A stretch of DNA of 25,858 nt from an uncultured Bacteroides sp. (GCF_902491285.1 NZ_CABUHK010000074.1:1-25858), one strand, 5' to 3'; counted from the first letter of the stretch, positions 1 to 8,763 are shown. Numbers and translations are program-made. Notes: generated by a model not told the origin, from the sequence alone.

Positions 1-737
1 TATCCATCCGTCTTAGTACGGATGGATTTTCTTTTTCTATCTATAACCCGATTCACGACAACTCTCTATCAATCATAGAGAAAGAAATAGAGCCTTCTCT
101 ATCGCTCACGGCCAACCTGAAAACGGTTTTTCACGAATCGGACTTCTTAAGCCACCCCTACAAACGGGTGAATATCATGATGGCCGGCAAGCGTTTTACA
201 ATTGTACCATTGGAGTTGTTTGAAGAGGAACAGGCAGAACTTTTATTCTATCACAATCATCAGAAACGAGAGAATGAAACGGTATTCTACAATATTCTAC
301 AGAAAAATAATGTAGCTGTCATTTTTGGTATAGACAAAAGTGCATACACTTTTCTAAAAGAACAGTATCCCGAAGCCCATTTCTATTCCCAGTCCACTCC
401 GCTCATTGACTATTTTTCGGTCAAAAGCAGATTAGGGAACAGCAAAAAGATGTACGTTTCCATACGTCAGAAGGGCATCGACATCTTTTGTTTCGAACGG
501 GGACATCTCCTTCTTGCCAATTCCTTTGAATGTACGCACACAGAAGATCGTATCTACTATCTGCTGTATGCCTGGAAACAACTGGAGTTTAATCAGGAAC
601 GGGATGAACTGCACCTCACCGGAACACTCCCGGACAAAGAAGTTCTAATGAACGAACTGAAAAAGTTTATCTTGCAGGTATTCATTATGAATCCTGCTAC
701 TAATATTGACATGCAAGTCTTATTAATATGCGAGTAA
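1..737 (+). CDS. DUF3822-like protein, 5' end outside the window
   Basis: The reading frame is open from the first bases (codons in phase from position 3) to the TAA at 735-737, so the start lies upstream and only about 244 C-terminal residues are visible. A GTG at 168 could be mistaken for a start, but homologous-looking sequence (SLSLTANLKTVFHESDFLSH) runs straight through it. From memory, a protein of this kind (DUF3822) precedes rsmD in Bacteroides; no biochemical role is known to me. It has no obvious signal peptide or membrane segment in the visible part. It overlaps the rsmD start by 10 nt, so the two are probably translated together from one transcript. The family name is recalled, not searched. 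Confidence 0.75.
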   Translation, partial: SIRLSTDGFSFSIYNPIHDNSLSIIEKEIEPSLSLTANLKTVFHESDFLSHPYKRVNIMMAGKRFTIVPLELFEEEQAELLFYHNHQKRENETVFYNILQKNNVAVIFGIDKSAYTFLKEQYPEAHFYSQSTPLIDYFSVKSRLGNSKKMYVSIRQKGIDIFCFERGHLLLANSFECTHTEDRIYYLLYAWKQLEFNQERDELHLTGTLPDKEVLMNELKKFILQVFIMNPATNIDMQVLLICE

Positions 738-1261
738 TCAGCGGTATATACAAACGAAGAAGATTTGACGTGCCACGAACGTTTAAAGCACGCCCTACAA
801 CAGATTTCGCCAAAGAGAATCTGTTTAACGTACTCAATAACTATATTGATTTTGAGGAAGGAGTAACAGCACTTGATTTGTTTGCCGGAACCGGAAGCAT
901 AAGTATCGAACTCATTTCCAGGGGATGCGACCGCGTTATCTGTATTGAGAAAGAGCCTGCACATCACTCATTCATCGTCAAAATCATGAAAGAGGTGCAG
1001 ACAGACAAATGCCTGCCGATACGGGGTGATGTATTCAAATTTATCAAGAGCAGTAGCGAGCAGTTTGACTTTATCTTTGCCGATCCGCCTTACGCTTTAA
1101 AAGAACTGGAGACAATACCCGAACTTATTTTCCAAAACAATCTTCTCAAAGAAGGGGGATTATTTGTTCTGGAACACGGAAAAGATAATAACTTCGAGGA
1201 AAATCCACATTTCATCGAAAGAAGAATTTATGGAAGTGTAAACTTCTCCTTGTTCCGATAA
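728..1261 (+). CDS. rsmD: 16S rRNA (guanine(966)-N(2))-methyltransferase RsmD
   Basis: A 177-residue Rossmann-fold methyltransferase predicted to transfer a methyl group from SAM to N2 of G966 of 16S rRNA during 30S assembly in the cytoplasm. The N-terminus MRVISGIYKRRRF matches the family opening, with ARPTTDFAKENLFNVL following. The SAM-binding motif ALDLFAGTGS lies near residues 48-57 and the catalytic DPPY at 119-122. Length is normal for the family. The ATG at 728 sits inside the end of the upstream gene, indicating translational coupling. A hairpin at 1292-1324, inside the converging cls gene, may end this transcript. Confidence 0.95.
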   Translation: MRVISGIYKRRRFDVPRTFKARPTTDFAKENLFNVLNNYIDFEEGVTALDLFAGTGSISIELISRGCDRVICIEKEPAHHSFIVKIMKEVQTDKCLPIRGDVFKFIKSSSEQFDFIFADPPYALKELETIPELIFQNNLLKEGGLFVLEHGKDNNFEENPHFIERRIYGSVNFSLFR

Positions 1262-1284
1262 ATCGATTAAACCTATTATAGATA

Positions 1285-2724
1285 TTAGAGAAGCGGAGCC
1301 AATAAACGAACAATGGACTCCGCTGCCTTTTGTCTCCACGAACGCCTCACCCAATTCTTCAAGAATATCTGCGTGCTTTCACGCTGGTCTTGAAGGAATA
1401 TTTCTTTCATTTCGAGTGCAGTGTCCACATCATACATAAAAGCATTCACTTCAAAATTATGCTCAAAGCTACGGAAATCCACATTAGTAGAACCTACCGT
1501 AGAAAGCAGATCATCCGAAACCATGAGTTTGGAATGCAAAAAACCTTTCTTATAGAAATAGACTTTCACACCTGCCTGCATCACGTCCGCGAGATAGGAA
1601 TGAGAGCCAAGATGAGTAACCCGGTTGTCGGCACGTTCCGGTAGCATCAGACGTATATCCACTCCGGACAAGGCCGCAGTCTGCATAGCAGCCAGAATTT
1701 GCTCTGTCGGCAAGAAATAGGGTGTCTGCATATAGAAATATTTCTTGGCATTGGTTATCGCCACCGTCAGTCCCTGCATGATTTCCTTCCAGGGACCGAT
1801 AGGTTCGCTGGTGACAATCTGCACTAAGCAGCTACCACAAGAGTCTATTCTCGGAAAATAGCGGGACGCTGTTATCAGCGTACGGTCCACGAAATACCAG
1901 TCGAGCAGGAAGGCGGTTTGCAAGCCATGCACTGCTTTACCTTCCAGCATGATATGTGTATCACGCCAAGTCCCCCAGGAGAAACCACGCATATAGCGCT
2001 CAGCTAGATTCATCCCACCCACAAAGCCTACACGTCCGTCAATAACGACAATCTTTCTATGATTCCGATAATTCACCCTACTGGTAAACAAGGGAAAGCG
2101 CACTTTCAGGAAACTCCGTACCTCAATACCCGCATTACGCATTTCTTCAAAAAAGCGATTGGGAACGTGCCAGCATCCTACATCATCATAAATCACTCGT
2201 ACTTCAATCCCCTGAGAAGCTTTCTCAATCAATACATCTCTAACCAGCCGCCCGATAGCATCATCTTCAAAAATATAATACTCCATATGGATATGCTGTT
2301 TCGCTTTCTGGAGTTCACGCAATAATGCCTGCAATTTCGTATAGCCTTCGGTATAGACAGATACACGATTTCCCTCAAAAGGAAAAGCCTGGTTGGTATG
2401 CTGAAACAGTTGGATAAGACGGGAATATTCATACTGGATTTCCGAGCAATCCTGAGCCAGATATTCAGCCATCGGCTTCTTCAGCAGACGGTCGTAGCTT
2501 TTCTGACCGATAATACGTTCGCGGCGCTGGCTCCGGCCAAAGAAAAAGTAAAAGACAAGACCTACGATGGGAAGAAAAAGCAATATCAGTATCCATGCCA
2601 TAGTTTTAACCGGATTCCGGTTGTCAAGAATGATAATGACAATCGTACCGATGACGGCTCCGAAATAGAGAATATCAAAAGCCACCGTTGCTATCTGGCT
2701 GAGTATATAGTTCCAATCAATCAT
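1285..2724 (-). CDS. cls: Cardiolipin synthase (phospholipase D superfamily)
   Basis: A 479-residue inner-membrane enzyme predicted to join two phosphatidylglycerol molecules into cardiolipin and glycerol. Two hydrophobic segments fill the N-terminus (about residues 12-33 and 41-62), as in ClsA-type enzymes. Both HKD catalytic motifs are intact: H222-x-K224-x4-D229 in NHRKIVVIDG, and H397-x-K399-x4-D404 in HSKLMVSD. Length is typical. It converges on rsmD, leaving only 23 bp between the stop codons. A clean Bacteroides promoter lies at 2757-2787, about 30 bp upstream of the ATG, so it is probably transcribed alone. Confidence 0.95.
   Translation of the reverse strand: MIDWNYILSQIATVAFDILYFGAVIGTIVIIILDNRNPVKTMAWILILLFLPIVGLVFYFFFGRSQRRERIIGQKSYDRLLKKPMAEYLAQDCSEIQYEYSRLIQLFQHTNQAFPFEGNRVSVYTEGYTKLQALLRELQKAKQHIHMEYYIFEDDAIGRLVRDVLIEKASQGIEVRVIYDDVGCWHVPNRFFEEMRNAGIEVRSFLKVRFPLFTSRVNYRNHRKIVVIDGRVGFVGGMNLAERYMRGFSWGTWRDTHIMLEGKAVHGLQTAFLLDWYFVDRTLITASRYFPRIDSCGSCLVQIVTSEPIGPWKEIMQGLTVAITNAKKYFYMQTPYFLPTEQILAAMQTAALSGVDIRLMLPERADNRVTHLGSHSYLADVMQAGVKVYFYKKGFLHSKLMVSDDLLSTVGSTNVDFRSFEHNFEVNAFMYDVDTALEMKEIFLQDQRESTQIFLKNWVRRSWRQKAAESIVRLLAPLL
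1292..1330 (+). terminator. possible rsmD terminator inside the 3' end of cls
   Basis: The arms AGCGGAGCC (1292-1300) and GGACTCCGCT (1315-1324) pair over about 9 bp with a single bulged A, and TTTT follows at 1327-1330. It lies just past the rsmD stop but within the last codons of cls on the other strand. The T-tract is short, so this is a weak call. Confidence 0.4.
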
Positions 2725-2756
2725 AGGAATCTCTTTTTTAAACGGATACTAAACAA

Positions 2757-2787
2757 CAAATATAAAGTAAATTATCGGATAAACAAA
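2757..2787 (-). promoter_or_regulatory. cls promoter (-33 TTTG, -7 TATATTTG)
   Basis: Read on the minus strand, TTTG (2784-2787), a 19-bp spacer and TATATTTG (2757-2764) match the Bacteroides primary sigma consensus TTTG-N19-21-TAnnTTTG. The predicted start of transcription is near 2750, giving a leader of about 25 nt. The -33 element is part of the T-rich run that ends the upstream terminator. Confidence 0.7.
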
Positions 2788-2825
2788 AAAGTCCCGGCTA
2801 CAACTATCAATCGTTGCGCCGGGAC
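2784..2825 (-). terminator. Intrinsic terminator of the outer-membrane barrel gene
   Basis: Perfect 8-bp inverted repeat GTCCCGGC (2791-2798) and GCCGGGAC (2818-2825). On the minus strand the second arm is followed directly by TTTTTTG. It lies 35 bp beyond the stop of the gene ending at 2860. Confidence 0.8.
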
Positions 2826-2859
2826 ACTTCTTATTTATCTCATAAGACCTTGTCTGCTC

Positions 2860-5781
2860 TTAAAAACGCATCATCCGGGTTGGACTGCCACCACGCGGAC
2901 CGCGATGACCACCACCGTCGAAACCACCTTGACGCATATTTCCACGTGCTTCCTTATTCCCGAAGACATTCAGACGATAGGCGAAACGAAGCATACAATA
3001 ACTGTTGACTCCGTTATATTCCGAAACGGAACGCATATCAGCAGTCAGCGAACGACTGATATTGGATTGTTGTTTCAGAATATCATATACTTCAAAACTG
3101 ATTGTTGCAGCATTACCTTTCAGGAAGTTCTGGGCAATCTGAGCATTCCAAATTAGTTCATTTTTATTCATGCTGGCATCGCGATAACCACGACGCGAAT
3201 TATTCGTTATATTGGTAGACAACGTCATATTCCAAGGCAAAGAGATGTTCGTACTTGCTCCATACCCGAAAGTATAAGGTTCCTGATTGGTATCCGGATT
3301 CAACTTATTACGTTCAAAATTATAGTTGATTGACCCATTGATAGTAAACTCAAACCAATCATTACGGAACGTTCCATTCAGATTCTCGGCCAAGGTCAAC
3401 GACGTACTTGTATTTTTATCATTCACTTGAGTATCATCATTATAAAGGAAAGACACATCGTTAGTATAGTTGGCACGTGAGAAAGAATTGATTGTAAAAC
3501 GCTTGTCTTTCAGAGCCGTATTGAATCCGAACATTCCCATTGCAGTCCAATAACCATTAATATTCTCCGGCTGAGAGATTGTCCCACCCGTCGTCTGGTT
3601 ATAAATAGTGGCATTGGTAATCTTATTCTGAGTCATATTAAAATTAGCGTGCGCCATCATTCCGCGCTGCTTATCACCATTATATGTATTATAGAACAAC
3701 CGCATAGAATGAGTGAAAGAAGGTTTCAACCCCGGATTACCCTTGGTAATTCGCAGCGGATTGGAATCATCGGTCACATCCAGCAGATTTTCCATGCTCG
3801 GCTGGCCTGCACGTCCCCGATATGTAAAGCGCAACTGGCTCACTTTGGAGAACCGGTAACGGAAATCAACGTTAGGAGCGAAATTGAACACATTTCTCTT
3901 TACTACAGTATCTATTTCCGCTTTCTTATAATCCAAACGGGTATTCTGAGGCTGCAAGGACATTCCAAAGTTGAACCTGTACTTTTCACGGATAATATTC
4001 AGCCCTGCATTGATATCATGATTATAATACTTATACTGAGCATATTTGCTCAACTTCATATCCTTATTATTCTCATATCCTTCCGGCAAATCATCTCCAA
4101 AATTCCAAAACCAGTCCTGATTTTTTTCCGCTTCGGGAATCAAACTGTATGTGCTTCTATCACTCTCACTGTATTTGTACTGGAATTTATAGCGGAACTG
4201 CAAGAAAGTAGCTTTGGCAATCGGCTCATTATATGTCAATTCGCCCGTATAATCGTAACTCTTGGTCGGAGATGTGATATACTGCTTGCGTTCATCATCA
4301 TTCTTTCCTGACGTTTCATCGAAATAACGTGTCAATGACTCGCTAAACTGTTCACTGTCATTATCGCCATAACCGAACGTACCACGGAAAGTTATATTTC
4401 TTCCTTGATTATTCAATCTTCTGTTTACCTGCAAGGAAGCATTGGCAGACAAGCTGTTACTCTTAGACAAAGATTCACTGTTACTGGCATTGACACGAAT
4501 ATCTTTTAATGGATCATCCGTACTTCCCCACTGTATCTTATTCAAGAAATCGTTCGGATTGAACACCAAATTAAACGGATCACCATCAAAAGTTCCCGAT
4601 TCGGAAATAGAATATCCGTCAGACTTCCCATAAGAAACATTCGGGCGGAAAATGATATTAGTCAACGTATCCGGCTTCCATTCCAGACGGAAGTCTGCAT
4701 TAAAGTTCGTATTCCTATTACGGTTCTTACTATTCGAATTAGAAAAAGAACTTCCATTCGTCAAGAAACGTTCCGAATAGTTTGTAGAGACTGCATCGCG
4801 ATCGCTATAATTATAACGGGCGCTACCGCCTAATTCAAGTTTATCCGTCTGAGTGGCAAAGTTAGCTCCAATCATCTTGGTAGCAGTCAAACCGTTGCTA
4901 TTTCGGAAACGCGGTCCGCCGCCACCGGAGAGTCCTTGGTCGTTCACATTATTTGCCGAGCCAATCAAAGAGAACTGGCTGTTATCAACAAAGCGGTTCA
5001 GCATCAAGTTGCTTCCATAGCGGTCTTCCGTACCACCGGCAACACTTGCATTACCAAACCAGCCCTGGTTCATTCCTTTCTTCACTTTCAAGTCAAGGAC
5101 AGTCTCTTCTTCCCCATCATCTATTCCGGTGACGCGGGCCAAGTCTGATTTCTTATCATACGTTTTCAGTTTGTCAATCATGTTGACCGGCAGATTCTTC
5201 AACCCGGTTTTCACGTCACCGCCAAAGAATTCTTTACCATCCACCATAATCTTCTTCACTTCCTTACCGTTGATTTTGACATTACCGTCATCATCAATCT
5301 CTGCTCCCGGAAGTTTCTTCACCAGCTCTTCGAGCATAGCTCCTTCGGGAGTGCGATAAGCAGCCGAGTTATATTCCAGTGTATCTTCCTTCACCGTCAC
5401 TTGAGGAGCCTCAGCAGTAATCACCGCTTCTTTCAGCATGACAGCGTCAGGTTCCAACGCGATCGTTCCCAACTTCTTATCGGGTGCATTGGCAGCCAGT
5501 TGAACCGGTACGAGTTTAGTACGGAAGCCGATATAGGAAACCTTCAACACATATTTCCCGGCCTTCACTTTGGGGAGAGTAAACCAACCTTGATTGCTAC
5601 TGGCTATACCAGCAGCATAAGCACTATCGGGCAATGACAACAATTGGACAGTAGCCTGTGCTGCCGGTTCCTTTGAGTCGGATTCCACAACACGTCCCGA
5701 AACAGTAATCACCTTATCCTGTGCGAAAATTGAGAAGGTGCATAGTAACATCAGCACCAGCCCTGCAGAAAATCTTTTCAT
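2860..5781 (-). CDS. Outer-membrane beta-barrel protein, TonB-receptor-like, with carboxypeptidase-regulatory domain
   Basis: A 973-residue exported protein. The signal peptide is MKRFSAGLVLMLLCTFSIFA, probably cut before QD. A carboxypeptidase-regulatory-like beta-sandwich follows (about residues 24-112: VSGRVVES, GIASSNQGWFTLP, GKYVLKVSYIGF). Then comes a plug-like section (about 118-245, including GAEIDDDGNVKINGKEVKKIMVDG split over that stretch) and a long barrel rich in aromatic and Asn/Ser/Tyr residues. It resembles the outer-membrane barrel family 3 type, which usually lacks a SusD partner; none is next to it. The cargo is unknown. An odd Gly/Arg-rich tail (GGFDGGGHRGPRGG) precedes a terminal MMRF that keeps the C-terminal Phe typical of outer-membrane proteins. 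It follows a small membrane-protein gene on the same strand after an 83-bp gap and has its own terminator. Confidence 0.88.
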   Translation of the reverse strand: MKRFSAGLVLMLLCTFSIFAQDKVITVSGRVVESDSKEPAAQATVQLLSLPDSAYAAGIASSNQGWFTLPKVKAGKYVLKVSYIGFRTKLVPVQLAANAPDKKLGTIALEPDAVMLKEAVITAEAPQVTVKEDTLEYNSAAYRTPEGAMLEELVKKLPGAEIDDDGNVKINGKEVKKIMVDGKEFFGGDVKTGLKNLPVNMIDKLKTYDKKSDLARVTGIDDGEEETVLDLKVKKGMNQGWFGNASVAGGTEDRYGSNLMLNRFVDNSQFSLIGSANNVNDQGLSGGGGPRFRNSNGLTATKMIGANFATQTDKLELGGSARYNYSDRDAVSTNYSERFLTNGSSFSNSNSKNRNRNTNFNADFRLEWKPDTLTNIIFRPNVSYGKSDGYSISESGTFDGDPFNLVFNPNDFLNKIQWGSTDDPLKDIRVNASNSESLSKSNSLSANASLQVNRRLNNQGRNITFRGTFGYGDNDSEQFSESLTRYFDETSGKNDDERKQYITSPTKSYDYTGELTYNEPIAKATFLQFRYKFQYKYSESDRSTYSLIPEAEKNQDWFWNFGDDLPEGYENNKDMKLSKYAQYKYYNHDINAGLNIIREKYRFNFGMSLQPQNTRLDYKKAEIDTVVKRNVFNFAPNVDFRYRFSKVSQLRFTYRGRAGQPSMENLLDVTDDSNPLRITKGNPGLKPSFTHSMRLFYNTYNGDKQRGMMAHANFNMTQNKITNATIYNQTTGGTISQPENINGYWTAMGMFGFNTALKDKRFTINSFSRANYTNDVSFLYNDDTQVNDKNTSTSLTLAENLNGTFRNDWFEFTINGSINYNFERNKLNPDTNQEPYTFGYGASTNISLPWNMTLSTNITNNSRRGYRDASMNKNELIWNAQIAQNFLKGNAATISFEVYDILKQQSNISRSLTADMRSVSEYNGVNSYCMLRFAYRLNVFGNKEARGNMRQGGFDGGGHRGPRGGSPTRMMRF

Positions 5782-5864
5782 TTACCTAATTTACGATTAT
5801 ATTAGTAGCAATAACAATGCCTTTTTGACAAATCGAATCGTAAAAGGTTTAATTGAAAAGAAAA

Positions 5865-6269
5865 TTATCTTTTAAAGAATCGATCAACAAACGCTTTTTT
5901 CAGACCAAATTCCAAACAAAGCACATTAAAAATCAAAAAAGTCAGAAAAGAGGAAGTATCTACATTAATCACATCTCCTTGCATGACACGCCACAGCATT
6001 CCCCCGAAGACAAACAGGAATGTCAGAAAGATAGCATTACGAACTGCCGAATTACGGATTTGTTCCGTTTCGCGGCTCTCTTGCTTGCTCAGTGCAAAGA
6101 TTATCAACAAACATCCTGCCATCATCAGCAACTTTGTACATTCTTTATAAAACAACAAATTGTTATCGGTTACCACTCCCTGCATCACCAGAAAAAAAGG
6201 AATGAACAGAGCTACCAACAAGACCACATATCCCAAAGGACGACAATATACAGGTAATAATGCTTTCAT
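5865..6269 (-). CDS. Small integral membrane protein of unknown function
   Basis: A 134-residue protein with four likely membrane helices: about residues 11-31 (GYVVLLVALFIPFFLVMQGV), 45-60 (LLMMAGCLLIIFAL), 78-95 and 107-123. A basic stretch sits after the last helix (KKAFVDRFFKR). I do not recognise a family and see no catalytic motif. The AT-rich + strand of this region also holds an open frame, which I regard as a shadow. It is divergent from aroB and shares a mirrored promoter region with it (6289-6328). The barrel gene lies 83 bp downstream on the same strand, so the two may be co-transcribed. Confidence 0.7.
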   Translation of the reverse strand: MKALLPVYCRPLGYVVLLVALFIPFFLVMQGVVTDNNLLFYKECTKLLMMAGCLLIIFALSKQESRETEQIRNSAVRNAIFLTFLFVFGGMLWRVMQGDVINVDTSSFLTFLIFNVLCLEFGLKKAFVDRFFKR

Positions 6270-6288
6270 GATTGAACGTTTTAACAGG

Positions 6289-6328
6289 GCAAATGTAAGT
6301 ATAAAAAAGATATTTTATATACATTTGC
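6289..6328. promoter_or_regulatory. Mirrored divergent promoters for aroB and the small membrane protein
   Basis: A perfect 9-bp inverted repeat, GCAAATGTA (6289-6297) and TACATTTGC (6320-6328), places one TACATTTG -7 element on each strand. The + element (6320-6327) would start transcription near 6333, 18 bp before aroB. The - element (6290-6297) would start near 6284, about 15 bp before the membrane-protein ATG. No good TTTG -33 is present for either; each -33 region overlaps the other's -7 box. Confidence 0.6.
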
Positions 6329-6350
6329 AGGGTAAAAAAGCAAAAGAATC

Positions 6351-7412
6351 ATGAGTAAACAAGAAGTTATTCTCTGTGAAAGCTTGGAAACGAGCCTGAG
6401 TCGTGCCATTGAACAGTGCCCGCATGACAAATTATTCATCCTCACAGACGAGCATACCCGGCGTCTCTGCCTGCCTTCCCTGAAGGAAACCACCTTGCTG
6501 AAAGATGCCACTGAAATCTGCATCGGAGCGGAAGACGTACATAAAACGCTGGAAACGCTTGCTTCTGTCTGGATGACATTGAGTACCCAAGGAGCTACGC
6601 GTCACTCTTTACTTATCAACCTCGGCGGGGGAATGGTGACGGATCTGGGCGGTTTTGCCGCAGCTACATTCAAACGTGGCATCTCTTACATCAATATACC
6701 GACTACCCTGCTGGCTATGGTGGACGCTTCCGTCGGTGGCAAAACAGGAATCAACTTCAACGGACTGAAAAACGAAATCGGCGCATTTGCTCCGGCAAGC
6801 AGCGTGTTGATTGAAACTGAATTCCTGCGCACGCTGGATGCACACAATTTCTTTTCCGGATATGCGGAGATGCTCAAACACGGTTTAATCAGCAACGTCG
6901 CGCATTGGGCGGAATTACTGAACTTCAATACAGCCGATATTGATTATGCCGCTCTCAAACAACTGGTTGGCAAGTCGGTACAAGTAAAAGAAGATATTGT
7001 GAAGCAAGATCCTTTTGAACATGGCATTCGCAAAGCGTTAAACTTGGGACATACCGTCGGACACGCGTTTGAAAGTATGGCATTGGCAGAAAACCGTCCG
7101 GTTTTGCACGGATATGCAGTAGCTTGGGGAATCGTATGCGAATTGTATCTGTCCCACACCAAAGCAGGCTTCCCGAAAGAGAAAATGAGACAGACTATCC
7201 AGTTTATTAAAGACAATTACGGTGTGTTTACATTCGACTGCAAGAAATATGAACAGCTTTATGCATACATGACACATGACAAAAAGAATACTTCGGGAAC
7301 GGTCAACTTCACTCTACTGAAAGACATCGGTGATATTTGCATCAACCAGACAGCCGACAAAAATACCATTTTTGAGATGCTGGACTTTTACCGCGAATGT
7401 ATGGGGATTTAA
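6351..7412 (+). CDS. aroB: 3-dehydroquinate synthase
   Basis: A 353-residue cytoplasmic NAD- and divalent-metal-dependent enzyme that closes 3-deoxy-D-arabino-heptulosonate 7-phosphate to 3-dehydroquinate, the second shikimate-pathway step. Family hallmarks are the nucleotide-binding GGGMVTDLGGFAAATFKRG, the segment IPTTLLAMVDASVGGKTGIN, a metal-ligand Glu in YAEMLKHGLI, and the zinc-site histidines in LNLGHTVGHAFE and LHGYAVAWG. Length is as expected. It starts 18 bp after the predicted transcription start and appears monocistronic: the AraC gene converges on it, and a long hairpin spans its stop codon (7391-7429). Confidence 0.96.
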   Translation: MSKQEVILCESLETSLSRAIEQCPHDKLFILTDEHTRRLCLPSLKETTLLKDATEICIGAEDVHKTLETLASVWMTLSTQGATRHSLLINLGGGMVTDLGGFAAATFKRGISYINIPTTLLAMVDASVGGKTGINFNGLKNEIGAFAPASSVLIETEFLRTLDAHNFFSGYAEMLKHGLISNVAHWAELLNFNTADIDYAALKQLVGKSVQVKEDIVKQDPFEHGIRKALNLGHTVGHAFESMALAENRPVLHGYAVAWGIVCELYLSHTKAGFPKEKMRQTIQFIKDNYGVFTFDCKKYEQLYAYMTHDKKNTSGTVNFTLLKDIGDICINQTADKNTIFEMLDFYRECMGI

Positions 7413-7429
7413 TCCTCATACATCCGCGG
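7391..7429. terminator. 17-bp hairpin across the aroB stop codon
   Basis: The arms 7391-7407 (CCGCGAATGTATGGGGA) and 7413-7429 (TCCTCATACATCCGCGG) pair at 16 of 17 positions if one G-U is allowed. The 5-nt loop TTTAA contains the aroB stop. It lies between convergent genes and could stop transcription from either side. Neither strand has a proper T-run after it, so factor-independent termination is uncertain. Confidence 0.5.
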
Positions 7430-7447
7430 CAAATATGATAAACTGTT

Positions 7448-8314
7448 TTAGTCTAAACTGCTCATCCGATACTGAGACAGCGACATTCCGGTATGCTTTC
7501 TGAAAAAACGTCCGAGCGAGGACTGATTGGCGAAGTTGGTTTTGATTGCTATCTCCTGAATATTCAGGCTTGTATTTTTCAGCAAAGCCTTAATTTCAAG
7601 TATGATGTATTCCACAATCCAGTCTTTGGCAGACTTCCCGCTTGTCTCCTTGATAACCATAGTCAGGTACTTGGAAGTAATGCAAAGTTTATCCGCATAA
7701 AAAGCCACATCCTTATTTTCTTTGAAATGCTTCATGATAAGCCCGAAGAATTTATTGGCCAATTCTTCTTTGCGCGTATCTTTCCGCACAGTCATCAAAG
7801 CAGATTCCTTCTGATAAGCGTTGAACAACTCCAGATAGAGGTATCTCAACAAATGTGTTATCAACTCCCGCCTATACACGTCCTGAGACTTGACTTTTTC
7901 TTTTATCATCCCCAAGAAATTGTATATCCGAAGAACATCACGCTCTGTTTGCGGATAGCAAAAATGGCTTCGCATATAGAAGAAGAAATGCGGGGAGAAT
8001 CGTGGGACTCCACTCAACGCATCACTAAACAAAGAAGAGGATATCACCATCGAAACGGTCGAGAAATCTTCACTAGGCTCACTGAATGAGACAAATTGTC
8101 CGGGTAATAATATAATAAGTTCCTCCGGCTGTACCCAATGTACATCTTCGTGTACGGTAAGTTTCGCTCTCCCACTCAAACAATATATAATCAAAGCTGA
8201 TTGAATATTGGAAGGATAAGAAGTCAGAGGAAGATATTTCAGATTCTGATAAAATTTAAAATCGTCACCCAAGACGTATATCTCTAATGTCTCTCTATTT
8301 TTTATGTCTAACAT
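7448..8314 (-). CDS. AraC-family transcriptional regulator
   Basis: A 288-residue regulator. The C-terminal hundred residues carry two helix-turn-helix units of the AraC/XylS type: the first around FYADKLCITSKYLTMVIKE, the second around NIQEIAIKTNFANQSSLGRF, ending in FFRKHTGMSLSQYR. The N-terminal part (about 1-170) looks like a cupin-type sensor domain (ALIIYCLSGRAKLTVHED, EELIILLPGQFVSF) that would bind a small molecule I cannot identify. It converges on aroB. A TACATTTG -7 element lies 36 bp upstream of its ATG. No neighbouring transport or catabolic operon points to a target. Confidence 0.9.
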   Translation of the reverse strand: MLDIKNRETLEIYVLGDDFKFYQNLKYLPLTSYPSNIQSALIIYCLSGRAKLTVHEDVHWVQPEELIILLPGQFVSFSEPSEDFSTVSMVISSSLFSDALSGVPRFSPHFFFYMRSHFCYPQTERDVLRIYNFLGMIKEKVKSQDVYRRELITHLLRYLYLELFNAYQKESALMTVRKDTRKEELANKFFGLIMKHFKENKDVAFYADKLCITSKYLTMVIKETSGKSAKDWIVEYIILEIKALLKNTSLNIQEIAIKTNFANQSSLGRFFRKHTGMSLSQYRMSSLD

Positions 8315-8350
8315 TTAACACCTTTCTATCTAAACTAAGTCTTATTACTA

Positions 8351-8358
8351 CAAATGTA
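8351..8358 (-). promoter_or_regulatory. -7 element for the AraC-family gene
   Basis: CAAATGTA on the + strand reads TACATTTG on the minus strand, the full TAnnTTTG consensus. The predicted start is near 8346, about 32 nt before the ATG. No clear -33 TTTG is seen at the proper spacing. Confidence 0.45.
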
Positions 8359-8763
8359 TAACTTCCTGAAATACTGCACATCGAAAACGGAAATATAGTA
8401 TCACACTAAAGAAGTCACACACTCTTTATTTGCATTAATTCATAAACAAACTCACTGATTGATAGTTCATTTCGCAATTTCCCCGTTTAGCTTTATTATA
8501 TACTGCCTGATATTTTATAGTGTTTTTACGCAAACATTCCAATTAATGCCGCCAAATGAAAAAACATCAGTTCATTTGCTAATTCAAATAAAACAGAATC
8601 TTTATTTATTAGCACATATCATGATATACAATACAGCTAAAGTTCCTACAATTGCGCCACTATTTGTGATGCAAACTTATAAAATATTCTCCACTTTACT
8701 TTACTTATCATCAGAAAAATATGAGTAAACCGCAGAAGTATATTATAAATTTCATTCGAATTA
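8359..8763. other. AT-rich intergenic stretch with no supported gene
   Basis: About 400 bp between the AraC promoter and the tRNA promoter. It is very AT-rich. An 89-codon open frame (8459-8728, +) has no ribosome-binding context and no recognisable protein character, so I do not call it. I see no hairpins, repeats or RNA genes here; regulator binding sites are possible but not identifiable. Confidence 0.6.

Noticed and set aside
168..737. GTG at 168 as the start of the first gene
   Set aside because: The same frame is open to the window edge with protein-like sequence, so the gene is partial and starts upstream.
3649..4311. 220-codon open frame antisense to the outer-membrane barrel gene
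   Set aside because: Lies wholly inside a clear, well-supported gene on the other strand; its composition is that of a shadow frame.
5853..6257. 134-codon open frame on the + strand opposite the small membrane protein
   Set aside because: The product is Lys/Gln/His-rich with no fold-like pattern, while the minus-strand product has four clean membrane helices and a promoter.
8459..8728. 89-codon open frame between the AraC gene and the tRNA
   Set aside because: AT-rich chance frame without promoter, start context or recognisable protein features.
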